Assembly (NCBI RefSeq): GCF_000821065.1
Contig: NZ_CDGG01000001.1
Span: forward strand, 2,418,001 to 2,482,000
Direction of reading: 5' to 3'
Length of the DNA stretch: 64,000 bases
Source of the DNA: Oceanobacillus oncorhynchi
Lineage (GTDB): Bacteria; Bacillota; Bacilli; Bacillales; Amphibacillaceae
Shown one piece after another: positions 25,551 to 34,580 of this stretch. The notes beneath the pieces are model-generated. The model saw only the letters and a list, made by a program, of their open reading frames with translations, was not told the DNA's origin and did not search any database. The translations under genes were made by a program, and so were the position numbers. How positions within the stretch are numbered: position 1 is the first letter of the stretch; every line of letters begins with the position of its first letter.

Positions 25551-26250
25551 TTTTCGAAACTCCTTCTATGTTGGTGCATTTTGATACAAAGGACATTATA
25601 TCTGATACGGGGCAGATGTAAAGAGGTTGAACGAAAGGATAGTGAATGAATTGTAAAATGGTGATGAATTAGTGATCTAACTGGAGAATGGGAGCTATCA
25701 GGCTGAGTCATTTTACAGGCTATGCATTCATGTGTTTTTAGAGATTATGACAGGAATTAAGCGGGGGAGTCATAAAGTAATGACAGAAAGAACAATTGGA
25801 AATATCCGATGATATGCACGCTGTAAAAAATATACACCAAAAATGGCACTGCCATTGGGTAAAACGTCTTTGGTATTGCTATTTTTTGTTGTTTTCTCAC
25901 TTCATAGCAGGTGAAAATTTTCGATAATAACCTTTCTTTAAGGCTGTAGTTTCTTCCTCATTGTTGTTAAAAAAGATTAATACGAAGCAGCATTTCCAAT
26001 GCAGTTGAAAAGATGACACGATGAACCTTGTTTGAAGGGATATGAAAGTGAAATTCTGATAGAAACTTTCTCATCTATTAGAGTACTAGCAAGCTTCCCT
26101 GGCATATGGTACGATATGAAAAGATTAAGCGTATTTTCGCAAATGGAGTTTAATAGATACATAATAAGTCGATTTTGAAAAACATCGTTGTGCAGGGAGG
26201 AATCCGCTGCTAACCGGCAAGGAAATAATCAGGGTAAAGGAGCATAAAAT
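25551..26250. other. 700-bp stretch without a recognisable gene
   Basis: AT-rich with many stops on both strands. An imperfect hairpin with T-rich flank (about 25839-25887) could be a terminator of a small transcript. A 10-codon frame at 25780 behind GGGGGAG is too short to call. No transposon ends or tRNA seen. Confidence 0.55.
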
Positions 26251-27348
26251 TTGAAGTTCAAACAGTTAACCATTCTATTAACAGTCAGTTTACTTGGTTT
26301 GATACTCTCTGCATGCGGGGAAACTGATTCTGAATCAGAAGGAGAGACTAGAGAGGAAGCCAGAGATGAAGCGATGCAAACAGCAGAAGAATTTTTATCC
26401 TTTTTAAGCGAGGAAGAATTTGAAGAAGCGGCATCCTCTCTGAGTGATAATTCTATCAGTGAATGGACATCAAAAGATTTTGAAGATTTATTTGTTCCAA
26501 CAGCTGAAATTTATGGTGGATTAAGTAGTATTGATTTAATGGAGGAAGAGGAAGATACATATTCGTCCATCTTTAATTTTGTTTATGAAGGCAAATTTGG
26601 TGCGCGTAAGGCGCTCTTTTATATCGGTATTAACAGAAATAATGAAGTATTTAATTTTCGGACAAACATTGATCCAGAATTACAGTTTTCAGAAAAGACC
26701 CATGACGTTGCGGAAGGATTTTTAGAATTTGCGAGGGAGGGTGCCTTTGAAGAAGCGGCTGACTTAGTGGAAGATGATATGGAATCAGATATAGCACCGG
26801 CAGATATTGCGTCTGATTGGAGCCGGCTGGAGGAAACGAATGGGGAATTCGCAGATATTCATCTTTATGATGAACAGACGTTTTCCAGAGATTCTTCTCT
26901 TATTTATGCTGCAACGTTTGGGGAACAGCTGGTTCTTTTTAATATCTATGTAAATGAGGACAATGCAATTACAGGTTATTATTCCCGCAGCTATGATGAA
27001 GAAGAGAATTACATCTATCCGGAAGAAGCGCATCAGACAGCCGAGGATTTTTTAACATTTATTGCTGCTGAAGATTATGAAGAGGCGGCAGATCTCTTAG
27101 ATGATGCTGAAGCAGAGGCCTCTCCTGAAGATTTGGAAAGGTGGCGTAATAATGTTGAGCGGGAGTATGGAGAATGGGTTCGTTTTGAGTTGAATCATGA
27201 AAAAGACTATTATGGTCCTTCTGCTGGAAATTATTCGTTTGTATATGATGTGGAGTTTTCGGAACAGCCGGCATCCATCATTGTATATGTGAATCGTGAA
27301 AATGAGATCAGCGGATACCGGCACACGGATGTGGAAAGCGAAGAGTAG
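26251..27348 (+). CDS. Lipoprotein with three tandem DUF3887-like repeats
   Basis: A 365-residue secreted lipoprotein: signal with LSAC lipobox at about 19-22, then an acidic linker. Three repeats of about 100 residues follow, each opening with AEEFLSFLSEEEFEEAA, AEGFLEFAREGAFEEAA or AEDFLTFIAAEDYEEAA and ending with an I-(T/S)-GY/FNF strand. This is the pattern of DUF3887 modules (NTF2-like fold). TTG 26251 follows AAAGGAG. The very acidic composition fits an extracellular protein of a halotolerant organism. Function unknown. Confidence 0.82.
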   Translation: MKFKQLTILLTVSLLGLILSACGETDSESEGETREEARDEAMQTAEEFLSFLSEEEFEEAASSLSDNSISEWTSKDFEDLFVPTAEIYGGLSSIDLMEEEEDTYSSIFNFVYEGKFGARKALFYIGINRNNEVFNFRTNIDPELQFSEKTHDVAEGFLEFAREGAFEEAADLVEDDMESDIAPADIASDWSRLEETNGEFADIHLYDEQTFSRDSSLIYAATFGEQLVLFNIYVNEDNAITGYYSRSYDEEENYIYPEEAHQTAEDFLTFIAAEDYEEAADLLDDAEAEASPEDLERWRNNVEREYGEWVRFELNHEKDYYGPSAGNYSFVYDVEFSEQPASIIVYVNRENEISGYRHTDVESEE

Positions 27349-27360
27349 AGAATGGATTGA

Positions 27361-27406
27361 AAGGCAAGGGAGTTTGATAAGCAGTGTATCAAACTTCCCT
27401 TGCCTT
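27361..27406. terminator. Bidirectional terminator
   Basis: AAGGCAAGGGAGTTTGATA and TATCAAACTTCCCTTGCCTT form a nearly perfect 19-bp stem around AGCAGTG. It serves the lipoprotein gene and, from the other side, the CdaR-type gene, whose stop codon lies in the stem. Confidence 0.88.
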
Positions 27407-28499
27407 ATTTATTTTGTTCCTGAATCCATAAGGCCACCTGCAAAATAAGAGAATCATTGAAAATTTTCGGATTATATCCTGTTTCCCTTGTGATATTATT
27501 TAACCGGTAAAGCAATGTATTCCGATGTAAAAATAGGGCATCAGCTGTTTTTTGGATATTTAAATCATGTGCAAAAAATGCTTTTAATGTCATTGCCTGC
27601 GTTTCATCTAAACCGTTCAGAATTCGCCTGGAGAACCTTTCTCTCAGCGTCTGGTCAAGCTGATAAAGCAATGCCCGTACTTCAATCTGGCTGAATGAAA
27701 TTACTTCGATTTCCGGTGCACTGATTTTTAAAGCGAGCTCGCAATCGGAATAAGCCTGATAAAAATGTTTCAGTTCATGAAAAGCCAGACTATTGGCTAT
27801 TCTGAAGGTAATACCCAGCTTATGAAATAGTGCTTGCAGCGCTTCTACTTTTCGCACGGCTTCGGTCTCTTCCATTTCAGACACGGCAATAAACAGCTGA
27901 TTAAGGTTTATAAATCCGGCAATAGCAGGACGCTTACCAAATAACCGCTCTATTTTTTGAATCAATTCTTGTTTTTGGATAGTGAGCGTATCTATTTGAA
28001 TGACGAATGCCATGAATGGAGGCGTTAATTCTATTTTCAGCATATCAAGCCCTTGCTGGATCGTTTTATAAGAGGCATTGCTTTTTAACAGCTGGTCAAT
28101 AACCATCTCTTTTGTACGCTGTTTCCATTCCAGCTGTGAAGTAATAAATTCTTGGTCAATCATCAGCTCTGTAGTCATTTTCACCAGCTCCCCGATATCC
28201 TCCATCTCATCCGGATTGCCGGTAACCCCAATCACCCCGATGATAGTGTCCTGAAAGACGATAGGTAAATTGATTCCAGGCTCCGAGCCTTGCCAGGAAT
28301 CCCCTTGTTCAGGATAAATAGAGAGTGTTTCTCCGCTGCTCAGCACTTCTACAGCCCCTTCATGAACAGTATGCAGTCTAGTTTCATCCAGAGCGGCAAT
28401 AATCTCTCCGTTCATATCCATAATATTTACGTTTCGATTTAAACGGAGGGAGGTTTCTCTGACGATGGCATTCGCAATTTCTTTTGTCAACATATCCAT
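27405..28499 (-). CDS. CdaR-family sugar-diacid-responsive transcriptional regulator
   Basis: A 364-residue activator. Residues about 1-135 form the diacid-recognition domain (start MLTKEIANAIVRETS; NLPIVFQDTIIGVIGVTG core VIGVIGVTG), the middle is a GGDEF-like CdaR domain, and the C-terminus is a PucR-type helix-turn-helix with NIQKTADALFLHRNTLLYRL (cores KTADALFLHR, NTLLYRLN). ATG 28499 lies behind GGAGCTTG. Divergent from glycerate kinase and KdgT, it probably activates them in response to glycerate or a related sugar acid. Confidence 0.9.
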   Translation of the reverse strand: MDMLTKEIANAIVRETSLRLNRNVNIMDMNGEIIAALDETRLHTVHEGAVEVLSSGETLSIYPEQGDSWQGSEPGINLPIVFQDTIIGVIGVTGNPDEMEDIGELVKMTTELMIDQEFITSQLEWKQRTKEMVIDQLLKSNASYKTIQQGLDMLKIELTPPFMAFVIQIDTLTIQKQELIQKIERLFGKRPAIAGFINLNQLFIAVSEMEETEAVRKVEALQALFHKLGITFRIANSLAFHELKHFYQAYSDCELALKISAPEIEVISFSQIEVRALLYQLDQTLRERFSRRILNGLDETQAMTLKAFFAHDLNIQKTADALFLHRNTLLYRLNNITRETGYNPKIFNDSLILQVALWIQEQNK

Positions 28500-28571
28500 A
28501 ATTCAAGCTCCTTTGTTTATACCCTACAATATTAAACTATATATTCCTCTTATTTTTGTATGATATAGCCA

Positions 28572-28633
28572 TATACAATATAAGTCAATATTCGTATAAT
28601 TTAAACTACAGATAAAAAAAGAAAACGCTTACT
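28572..28633 (+). promoter_or_regulatory. Promoter and cre site of the glycerate kinase operon
   Basis: TATACA (28572-28577), 17-nt spacer and TATAAT (28595-28600). A catabolite-responsive element AGAAAACGCTTACT lies at 28620-28633, one mismatch from TGWAARCGYTWNCW, just downstream of the start point. CcpA binding there should block transcription when preferred sugars are present. Confidence 0.75.
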
Positions 28634-28648
28634 AAAGGATGTGATGGA

Positions 28649-29815
28649 ATGAAGATTATCGTTGCTCCAGACTCATTTAAAGGAAGTTTAAGTGCAGTCG
28701 AAGCAGCTAATGCCATAGATAAAGGAATCAAAAAAGCTTTTCCAGACGCAGAAACCGTCTTGATCCCTGTTGCTGATGGAGGCGAAGGAACATTAGAAAC
28801 ACTTGTTACTGCTACAGAAGGAGAGATGAAGCATGTCATTGTCACAGATCCATTGGGGAATAAGGTCGAAGCTGGATATGGAATTTTAGGAGATAAGAAA
28901 ACATGTGTCATTGAAATGGCAGCAGCCTCAGGACTCACTTTACTATCTGAAGAAGAACTTTCCCCATTGGCAGCAACAACCTATGGGACAGGGCAGCTGA
29001 TTAAACAGGCTCTGGATGATGGTTTTACTTCTTTTGTTGTGGGATTAGGAGGCTCCGCTACGAATGACGGAGGTGCCGGCATGCTGCAGGCGCTGGGGCT
29101 AAGGATTTTAGATGCAGAAGGAAAAGAAATCGGTTATGGAGGAGACGCATTAGGTAAAATTGCTTCCATAGAAATCGATTCATTTGATCCCAGAATTAAA
29201 GATTGTCAATTTTTAATCGCCTCTGATGTAGAGAATCCGTTGATTGGATTAAATGGGGCATCTCATATTTTTGGACCCCAAAAAGGTGCAACACCGGAAA
29301 TGATAGAGCAGCTGGATCAAAATCTCGCACATTTTGCGGATCAGGTTGCAAAGGTTACAGGTATCAAGCTGCATGATATGCCGGGTGCAGGAGCTGCAGG
29401 CGGCATCGGAGGAGCTTTTCAGGCCTTCTTTCCATGTGAACTGGAAAGAGGGATCGATGTTGTCCTGGAGTATAGTAACATCAACCAATTTTTAACAGGA
29501 ACAGATTTAGTCATTACCGGCGAGGGAAAAGTAGACGGGCAGACTGCTTCTGGTAAAACGCCGCTGGGAGTAGCGCAAACAGCGCAAAGGCAAGGAGTTC
29601 CAACGATTATTTTAGCAGGATCGGCAGGTGATGATACGGCAGTGCTCCATGATTTTGGCGTTGTCAGTATCCACAGTATTGTCAATAAACCAATGACGTT
29701 AGAAGAGTCTATGCGAAATGCATCTATCCTATTGGAATTAAGTGCTGAACAGGTGGTTCGTTCTTATTTTTACGCTTTTAATCACATCAAAGGGGGAGCG
29801 ATTTATGAGAATTAA
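28649..29815 (+). CDS. glxK: Glycerate kinase (GarK/GlxK type)
   Basis: Phosphorylates D-glycerate, usually at the 2-position, feeding glycolysis. 388 residues, normal length. Family motifs: VAPDSFKGSLSA, PVADGGEGT, GLGGSATNDGGAGM and ITGEGKVDGQ. ATG 28649 is preceded by AAAGGATGTGA. The gene overlaps kdgT by 11 nt and is divergent from a CdaR-type regulator, so glycerate/sugar-acid catabolism is the shared theme. Confidence 0.94.
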   Translation: MKIIVAPDSFKGSLSAVEAANAIDKGIKKAFPDAETVLIPVADGGEGTLETLVTATEGEMKHVIVTDPLGNKVEAGYGILGDKKTCVIEMAAASGLTLLSEEELSPLAATTYGTGQLIKQALDDGFTSFVVGLGGSATNDGGAGMLQALGLRILDAEGKEIGYGGDALGKIASIEIDSFDPRIKDCQFLIASDVENPLIGLNGASHIFGPQKGATPEMIEQLDQNLAHFADQVAKVTGIKLHDMPGAGAAGGIGGAFQAFFPCELERGIDVVLEYSNINQFLTGTDLVITGEGKVDGQTASGKTPLGVAQTAQRQGVPTIILAGSAGDDTAVLHDFGVVSIHSIVNKPMTLEESMRNASILLELSAEQVVRSYFYAFNHIKGGAIYEN

Positions 29816-30929
29816 GGATACAATTGAAAAAGTACCTGGAGGGTTAATGGTAGTTCCACTTCTATTAGGAGCTTCTTTAAACACGATTGACCAAATGCAT
29901 ATACCGGCAGTGATGAGAGTTCTTGAATTTCTCGGAGCACCGCAAACAGAGGAAGGCTACTATGAATTTTTAAGAATTGGCGGATTTTCACAAGAATTAT
30001 TTAAGGATAGTGCTCTTGTATTGATTGCTTTATTCTTATTCTGTGTGGGAAGCCAGATGAATTTGAAAGTCGGCGGAAAAGCATTAAAGAAAGGGATTTT
30101 AATTACAGGTTCGAAGTATGGAGCCGGCTTAGCCGTCGGGATGGCTTTTGGATTCTTCTTTGACCCGATGAGCGGACTATTTGGATTGTCCACACTTGCA
30201 TTAATTGCTGGTATGACAAACAGCAATAGCGGGATGTATGCTGCATTGACAGGAAAATTTGGAAATAGATCCGATGTGGGCGGCCTCTCTATTCTGGCTA
30301 TCAATGACGGGCCATTTTTGACATTAGCTGCACTTGGGGTATTAGGTACAGCATTTCCGATGATTTCATTTATTGCAGTTCTTTTGCCAATCGGGATTGG
30401 AATGATTTTAGGAAACCTGGATCCAAAAATACGAGAGTTTTTAAAGCCGGGAGAAGCGGTTACGATTCCATTTTTCGCCTTTGCTCTGGGAGCTGGCATG
30501 GATTTGGCGAACTTCTTCAATCCCTCTGTACTTACAGGCGGATTAACACTTGCTTTTCTTACCTTTTTCTGTTCAGCTGGGGCAGGTATTCTTGTATTTA
30601 AATTATTTAGAGAAAAAAGCTTTATTGCTCCTATCTCAGAGGCTTCCACAGCAGGAAACGCCGCCGCAACACCTGCCGCAGTAGCCGCAGCAGCGTCAGT
30701 AGCCGTTGGTGCAGGAGCCATGACACAAGCAGAATTTGAAGCGATTCAGAGTATTGTTCCGATGGCGACCGCTCAGATTTCCATATCCACCATCACGACT
30801 TCGCTGCTTTGTCCTTTAGGTGTTATTTTAATAGACAAGTATCAGCGGAAAAAAGGAATCGATGGTACAAAAGAAGATTTGGAGTTAAAAGAGGATAAAC
30901 AGGAAACGAAATATGCGGTTAATGACTGA
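29805..30929 (+). CDS. kdgT: 2-keto-3-deoxygluconate permease family transporter
   Basis: A 374-residue membrane protein of the KDGT family with about ten hydrophobic helices. Family stretches include TIEKVPGGLMVVPLLLGA, GSQMNLKVGGKALKKG and the STAGNAAATPAAVA loop. In E. coli KdgT imports 2-keto-3-deoxygluconate; with glycerate kinase and no KDG kinase/aldolase here, the substrate could instead be glycerate or another sugar acid. ATG 29805 has AGGGGGAG; the frame extends to 29742 inside glxK without a site. Confidence 0.9.
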   Translation: MRIKDTIEKVPGGLMVVPLLLGASLNTIDQMHIPAVMRVLEFLGAPQTEEGYYEFLRIGGFSQELFKDSALVLIALFLFCVGSQMNLKVGGKALKKGILITGSKYGAGLAVGMAFGFFFDPMSGLFGLSTLALIAGMTNSNSGMYAALTGKFGNRSDVGGLSILAINDGPFLTLAALGVLGTAFPMISFIAVLLPIGIGMILGNLDPKIREFLKPGEAVTIPFFAFALGAGMDLANFFNPSVLTGGLTLAFLTFFCSAGAGILVFKLFREKSFIAPISEASTAGNAAATPAAVAAAASVAVGAGAMTQAEFEAIQSIVPMATAQISISTITTSLLCPLGVILIDKYQRKKGIDGTKEDLELKEDKQETKYAVND

Positions 30930-31040
30930 TAGGTTATAAGAAGCAGGTTTTATTCGACAAATCATGTTATTCTGATGATAGAATGATATGTTATTTTACA
31001 AATAAATGCTTTTTAGCAGTAACGGTTTGCTGCAAATGTC

Positions 31041-31067
31041 GTTTAAACCTAAAAAAGTACAGGATAT
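31041..31067 (+). promoter_or_regulatory. Candidate sigma-B-like promoter upstream of larA
   Basis: GTTTAA (31041-31046), 15-nt spacer, GGATAT (31062-31067), one base off GGGTAT, about 30 nt before larA. No strong sigma-A promoter is seen in the 168-bp gap after kdgT. Confidence 0.35.
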
Positions 31068-31097
31068 AAGCTATTAAATGAAATGAGGTTTTTGAAT

Positions 31098-32372
31098 ATG
31101 AGGACGGATTTACTATATGGAAAGAATGGAATTTCTTTAGATTTGCCAGAAAACGCTTTACTTATTGAACCGACCAATCTGCCAAAGATGGAAGATGAAA
31201 AGGAAGCAGTCCGTCAGGCTTTGCGAAATCCGATTGGCAGCGCGCCCTTGAAAGAATCTGTCAAGGCTACCGATACGGTATCGATTGTCATTAGTGATAT
31301 TACCAGACCGACACCAAATCATATCCTGGTTCCGGTATTAATTGAGGAGTTAAGCCATGTTCCTTTAGAGAATTTTGTTATTATTAATGGAACTGGAACA
31401 CACCGCGACCAGACAAGGGAAGAATTTGTTCAAATGTTAGGAAGCTGGGTTGTAGACAATATTCGAATTGTAAACAATCACTGTCATGAAAAGGATACAC
31501 TTGTTAATCTCGGGAAAAGTAAATTTGGCTGCGATGTCTACCTGAATAAAGATTATGTAGAATCTGATTTTAGAATTGTAACCGGTTTTATAGAGCCGCA
31601 TTTTTTCGCAGGCTTTTCTGGAGGTCCAAAAGGAATCATGCCCGGAATAGCGGGGATTGAAACGATTATGACCTTCCATAATGCGCGGATGATTGGAGAT
31701 CCGCTCTCCACGTGGGGGAATATGGAGAATAATCCGGTTCAGGATATGACCCGTGAAATTAACGGGATGTGTAAGCCCGAATTTATGTTAAATGTTACAT
31801 TAAATCGGGAGAAAGAAATTACGAATGTGTTTGCTGGCGAGCTTTATCAGGCACATGATGAAGGATGTGCGTATGCAAAAGAGCACGCGATGTTCCATTG
31901 TGAAGAGCGGTTTGATGTCGTGATTACATCTAATTCCGGCTATCCGCTGGACCAAAATTTATATCAGGCCGTAAAAGGGATGAGCGCTGCCCATAAAATT
32001 GTCAAAGAGGGCGGTTCGATTATTGTAGCATCCGAGTGTTCAGATGGCTTACCTGACCATGGAAACTATGCGAAAATTTTTGATATGGCAAAGAGCCCGC
32101 AGGATCTGCTGGATATGATTAATAATCCGGAATTTAAAATGTTTGATCAGTGGCAGGTTCAGAAACAGGCTGTCATTCAGGTCTGGGCGGATGTTTATGT
32201 TTATTCCAAGCTGACGGACGAACAAGTAACCAATGCCATGTTAAAGCCGACTCATGATATAGAACAGACGTTAGAAGAGTTAAATGAAAAGTATGGGGAA
32301 TCGATGACCGTTGCTGTGATGCCTTTAGGGCCATTGACGATACCTTATGTTGAAGAAAAAGTGAAATCCTGA
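31098..32372 (+). CDS. larA: Lactate racemase family protein LarA (nickel-pincer enzyme)
   Basis: A 424-residue LarA homologue that should racemise or epimerise a 2-hydroxyacid using the nickel-pincer nucleotide. His102 (GTGTHR), His168 and Lys178 (EPHFFAGFSGGPK) and His194 (TFHNAR) correspond to His108, His174, Lys184 and His200 of L. plantarum LarA at a constant offset of six. ATG 31098 is 9 nt from GAGGT. Adjacent cofactor genes larE, larC1, larB and larC2 follow. The real substrate may not be lactate: the family has several hydroxyacid specificities and the upstream genes handle glycerate. Confidence 0.92.
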   Translation: MRTDLLYGKNGISLDLPENALLIEPTNLPKMEDEKEAVRQALRNPIGSAPLKESVKATDTVSIVISDITRPTPNHILVPVLIEELSHVPLENFVIINGTGTHRDQTREEFVQMLGSWVVDNIRIVNNHCHEKDTLVNLGKSKFGCDVYLNKDYVESDFRIVTGFIEPHFFAGFSGGPKGIMPGIAGIETIMTFHNARMIGDPLSTWGNMENNPVQDMTREINGMCKPEFMLNVTLNREKEITNVFAGELYQAHDEGCAYAKEHAMFHCEERFDVVITSNSGYPLDQNLYQAVKGMSAAHKIVKEGGSIIVASECSDGLPDHGNYAKIFDMAKSPQDLLDMINNPEFKMFDQWQVQKQAVIQVWADVYVYSKLTDEQVTNAMLKPTHDIEQTLEELNEKYGESMTVAVMPLGPLTIPYVEEKVKS

Positions 32373-32491
32373 GCTGAGCGTAGTATACTGGTAATAGAAT
32401 GAAATGTATTTAGTCAATAAATGGGAAAGTTTTTTATATCCTTTTGTTAGTAAAATCCCCCCCTTCAGTCAGGGGAAATGAGGTGAATAAA

Positions 32492-33331
32492 ATGATGGAA
32501 ATCAATGAGAAAAATCGTTATTTAGGGAAAACACTGAAGGAAATGGGACGTGTCATGGTGGCATTTTCAGGCGGTGTAGACAGTACAGTTGTTTTGAAAA
32601 GAGCGCAGCAGGAGTTAGGAGATAACGTGCTGGCAGTTGTTGTTGCATCAGAATTATTCCGTGAATCCGAATTTCAGGCTGCGGTTCAATTAGCAGAGGA
32701 TCTGGGTGTGAAGGTGCACCAAACAGAAATAAAAGAATTGAACCAGCCTCAAATTACAGCGAATAACCCAGACAGCTGGTATTACAGTAAAAAATTGCTT
32801 TACACCCGCCTGAATCAGCTGGCGGAGGAATGGGATTATCCGTATGTGTTAGACGGAATGATTATGGATGATGAAGCAGATTTCCGCCCGGGGCTAAAGG
32901 CAAGAACGGAAGAAGGCATCCGCAGTGTCCTTCAGGAAGCAAATCTATATAAACCGGAAGTCCGCGAGCTTGCGAAGGAATTGGAGCTTCCAGTATGGAA
33001 TAAATTAGCTTCCTGCAGCTTAGCATCCAGATTTCCGTATGGTACAAAACTGGACAAACAAAAAGTAAATCAGGTTAATCAGGCGGAGCTTTATTTAAAA
33101 CGTGCCGGTTTTGAAGAAGTGCGTGTACGTTATCATGATAATGTGGCGCGTATCGAAGTAGCAGCTGATAAAATGGTGGAATTACTGGAAAAACGTACAG
33201 AGGTTCAACATAAACTGGTATCTCTTGGTTTTGACTATGTATCGATAGACTTACGCGGTTACCGTACAGGCAGCATGAATGAAGTATTGCCAGCAGCTTC
33301 GTCAAAACAGCAAATCGCTGCCAATGCTTAA
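32492..33331 (+). CDS. larE: LarE, sulfur transferase for the nickel-pincer cofactor
   Basis: Adds the two sulfur atoms of the pincer. A 279-residue PP-loop ATPase with SGGVDST at 26-32. Cys175 (SCSLASRFPYG) lines up with Cys176 of L. plantarum LarE, the residue that gives up its sulfur. The YYSKK segment has serine where iron-sulfur-type LarEs have cysteine, so this is probably the sacrificial type. ATG 32492 follows GAGGTG; an in-frame TTG at 32444 is unsupported. Confidence 0.93.
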   Translation: MMEINEKNRYLGKTLKEMGRVMVAFSGGVDSTVVLKRAQQELGDNVLAVVVASELFRESEFQAAVQLAEDLGVKVHQTEIKELNQPQITANNPDSWYYSKKLLYTRLNQLAEEWDYPYVLDGMIMDDEADFRPGLKARTEEGIRSVLQEANLYKPEVRELAKELELPVWNKLASCSLASRFPYGTKLDKQKVNQVNQAELYLKRAGFEEVRVRYHDNVARIEVAADKMVELLEKRTEVQHKLVSLGFDYVSIDLRGYRTGSMNEVLPAASSKQQIAANA

Positions 33332-33492
33332 AACACAACTTCATTCCGTGGGAGTTGTTTCCTTTCTCCCCCGGAATTAGCCTGAGTGCCTCAGGGGGGG
33401 AGTTAGCACCCGCTATCTCCTCTCTGAATAAATTTATTTTTACTCTCTATTTAGAGATGGAGTTTTACGGATGATTCTCCGGATAAATTTAA
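33331..33492 (+). repeat. Intergenic repeat, long form (copy A)
   Basis: Starts ACAACTTCATTCCGTGGGAG and ends GGAGTTTTACGGATGATTCTC...GATAAATT. Both ends and a central CTGAAYAAATTTATTTTTACT block are shared with 50546-50732. Shorter relatives are at 47091, 54674 (reverse) and 56677. Lies between larE and larC1. Confidence 0.7.
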
Positions 33493-33578
33493 ACATGATC
33501 TTTTACGGGAAAGCAGTTGAAAAAACTGCTTTTTCGCGTGAAAAGAGTATAAAGAAGATAAACAAAGGAGTAATTTTC

Positions 33579-34547
33579 ATGAAGATGTTATATTTGGATT
33601 GTTTTTCAGGAATAAGCGGTGATATGACAATAGGAGCGCTGCTTGACGCGGGAGGGAGTTTTTCTCATTTGCAAAACGAGTTGCAGAAGCTTCCTTTAGT
33701 CGATGAATACGAATTAAATGTTTATAAAGTAGTGAAGAATGGTATTACAAGCACAAAATTTGATGTTGTGCTGAAGAATGAGGAGCATGGACATTCCCGC
33801 CATGATCATTCTGAACAGGACGACCATGGACATTCCCGCCATGATCATTCTGAACAGGACGACCATGGACATTCCCGCCATGATCATTCTGAACAGGACG
33901 ACCATGAGCACGGGCATAGCCATAAGCATGTTCATGAGCATCATCACGGGCATAGCCACGACCATCATCATGAGCACCATCATGGTCACAGTCACGATGA
34001 GGGACATCATCACCATCACAATCATAGCCATCATCATCGTTCCTATCGTGATATTGTAAATATGATTCAAGAAGCAGATTTATCAGAAGACGTGAAAGAT
34101 ATGGCGTTGAAGATCTTTAAAAAAATTGGTGAAGCAGAAGGGCATATTCACGGTGTGCCGCTGGAGGATGTCCATTTTCATGAAGTAGGCGCTGTTGATT
34201 CGATTATTGATATTGTAGGGACAGCGATTTTATTGGAAGAGCTTGAGATTGATGAAATCAAGTCAGCAGCTGTTCCAACAGGATCTGGAAAAATTCATAT
34301 TGATCATGGCGTGTATCCTGTCCCGGCACCGGCTACGCTGGAGATTTTGCGTGGAGTACCGATTGCGCAAAGTGACTTGAAAGCAGAATTGACAACGCCG
34401 ACTGGGGCTGCTTTTGCTGCGGTGTTAGCGGAGGAGTTTTGTGATATGCCGTCTATGAAAGTGGTGAAAGTGGGATATGGTGCCGGTACGAAAACATTTC
34501 CGAATCACCCCAATGTACTCCGGGTTATCATTGGCGAAGAGGCATAA
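33579..34547 (+). CDS. larC1: LarC1, N-terminal part of the nickel insertase LarC
   Basis: Supplies nickel to the pincer cofactor, a CTP-dependent step in characterised LarC. 322 residues: LYLDCFSGISGDM at the start and VPTGSGKIHIDHGVYPVPAPATLE near 240-265 (core PVPAPATLE) are canonical. Residues 70-153 are an expanded histidine-rich insert, probably a nickel store. The protein ends at NVLRVIIGEEA, where full-length LarC would continue into the domain encoded at 35357. ATG 33579 follows AAAGGAG. Confidence 0.93.
   Translation: MKMLYLDCFSGISGDMTIGALLDAGGSFSHLQNELQKLPLVDEYELNVYKVVKNGITSTKFDVVLKNEEHGHSRHDHSEQDDHGHSRHDHSEQDDHGHSRHDHSEQDDHEHGHSHKHVHEHHHGHSHDHHHEHHHGHSHDEGHHHHHNHSHHHRSYRDIVNMIQEADLSEDVKDMALKIFKKIGEAEGHIHGVPLEDVHFHEVGAVDSIIDIVGTAILLEELEIDEIKSAAVPTGSGKIHIDHGVYPVPAPATLEILRGVPIAQSDLKAELTTPTGAAFAAVLAEEFCDMPSMKVVKVGYGAGTKTFPNHPNVLRVIIGEEA
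33786..33902 (+). repeat. Three perfect 39-bp tandem repeats inside larC1
   Basis: Three identical copies of a 39-bp unit encode 3 x HGHSRHDHSEQDD (residues 70-108). They precede an irregular histidine-rich stretch. The perfect DNA identity indicates recent expansion by slippage. Confidence 0.95.
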
Positions 34548-34580
34548 ACATTGAAAAAGTTTGGAGAGTAGGACAAGTAA

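Noticed and set aside
29960-30721. 253-codon open frame antisense to kdgT
   Set aside because: Alanine/proline-rich shadow frame opposite conserved membrane helices, with no ribosome-binding site or family resemblance.
33786-33902. Possible CRISPR-like array
   Set aside because: The 39-bp units are contiguous without spacers and encode an in-frame His-rich repeat in LarC1.
33714-34070. Methionine-rich frame antisense to larC1
   Set aside because: It is the mirror of the CAT/CAC histidine codons, so a composition artefact.
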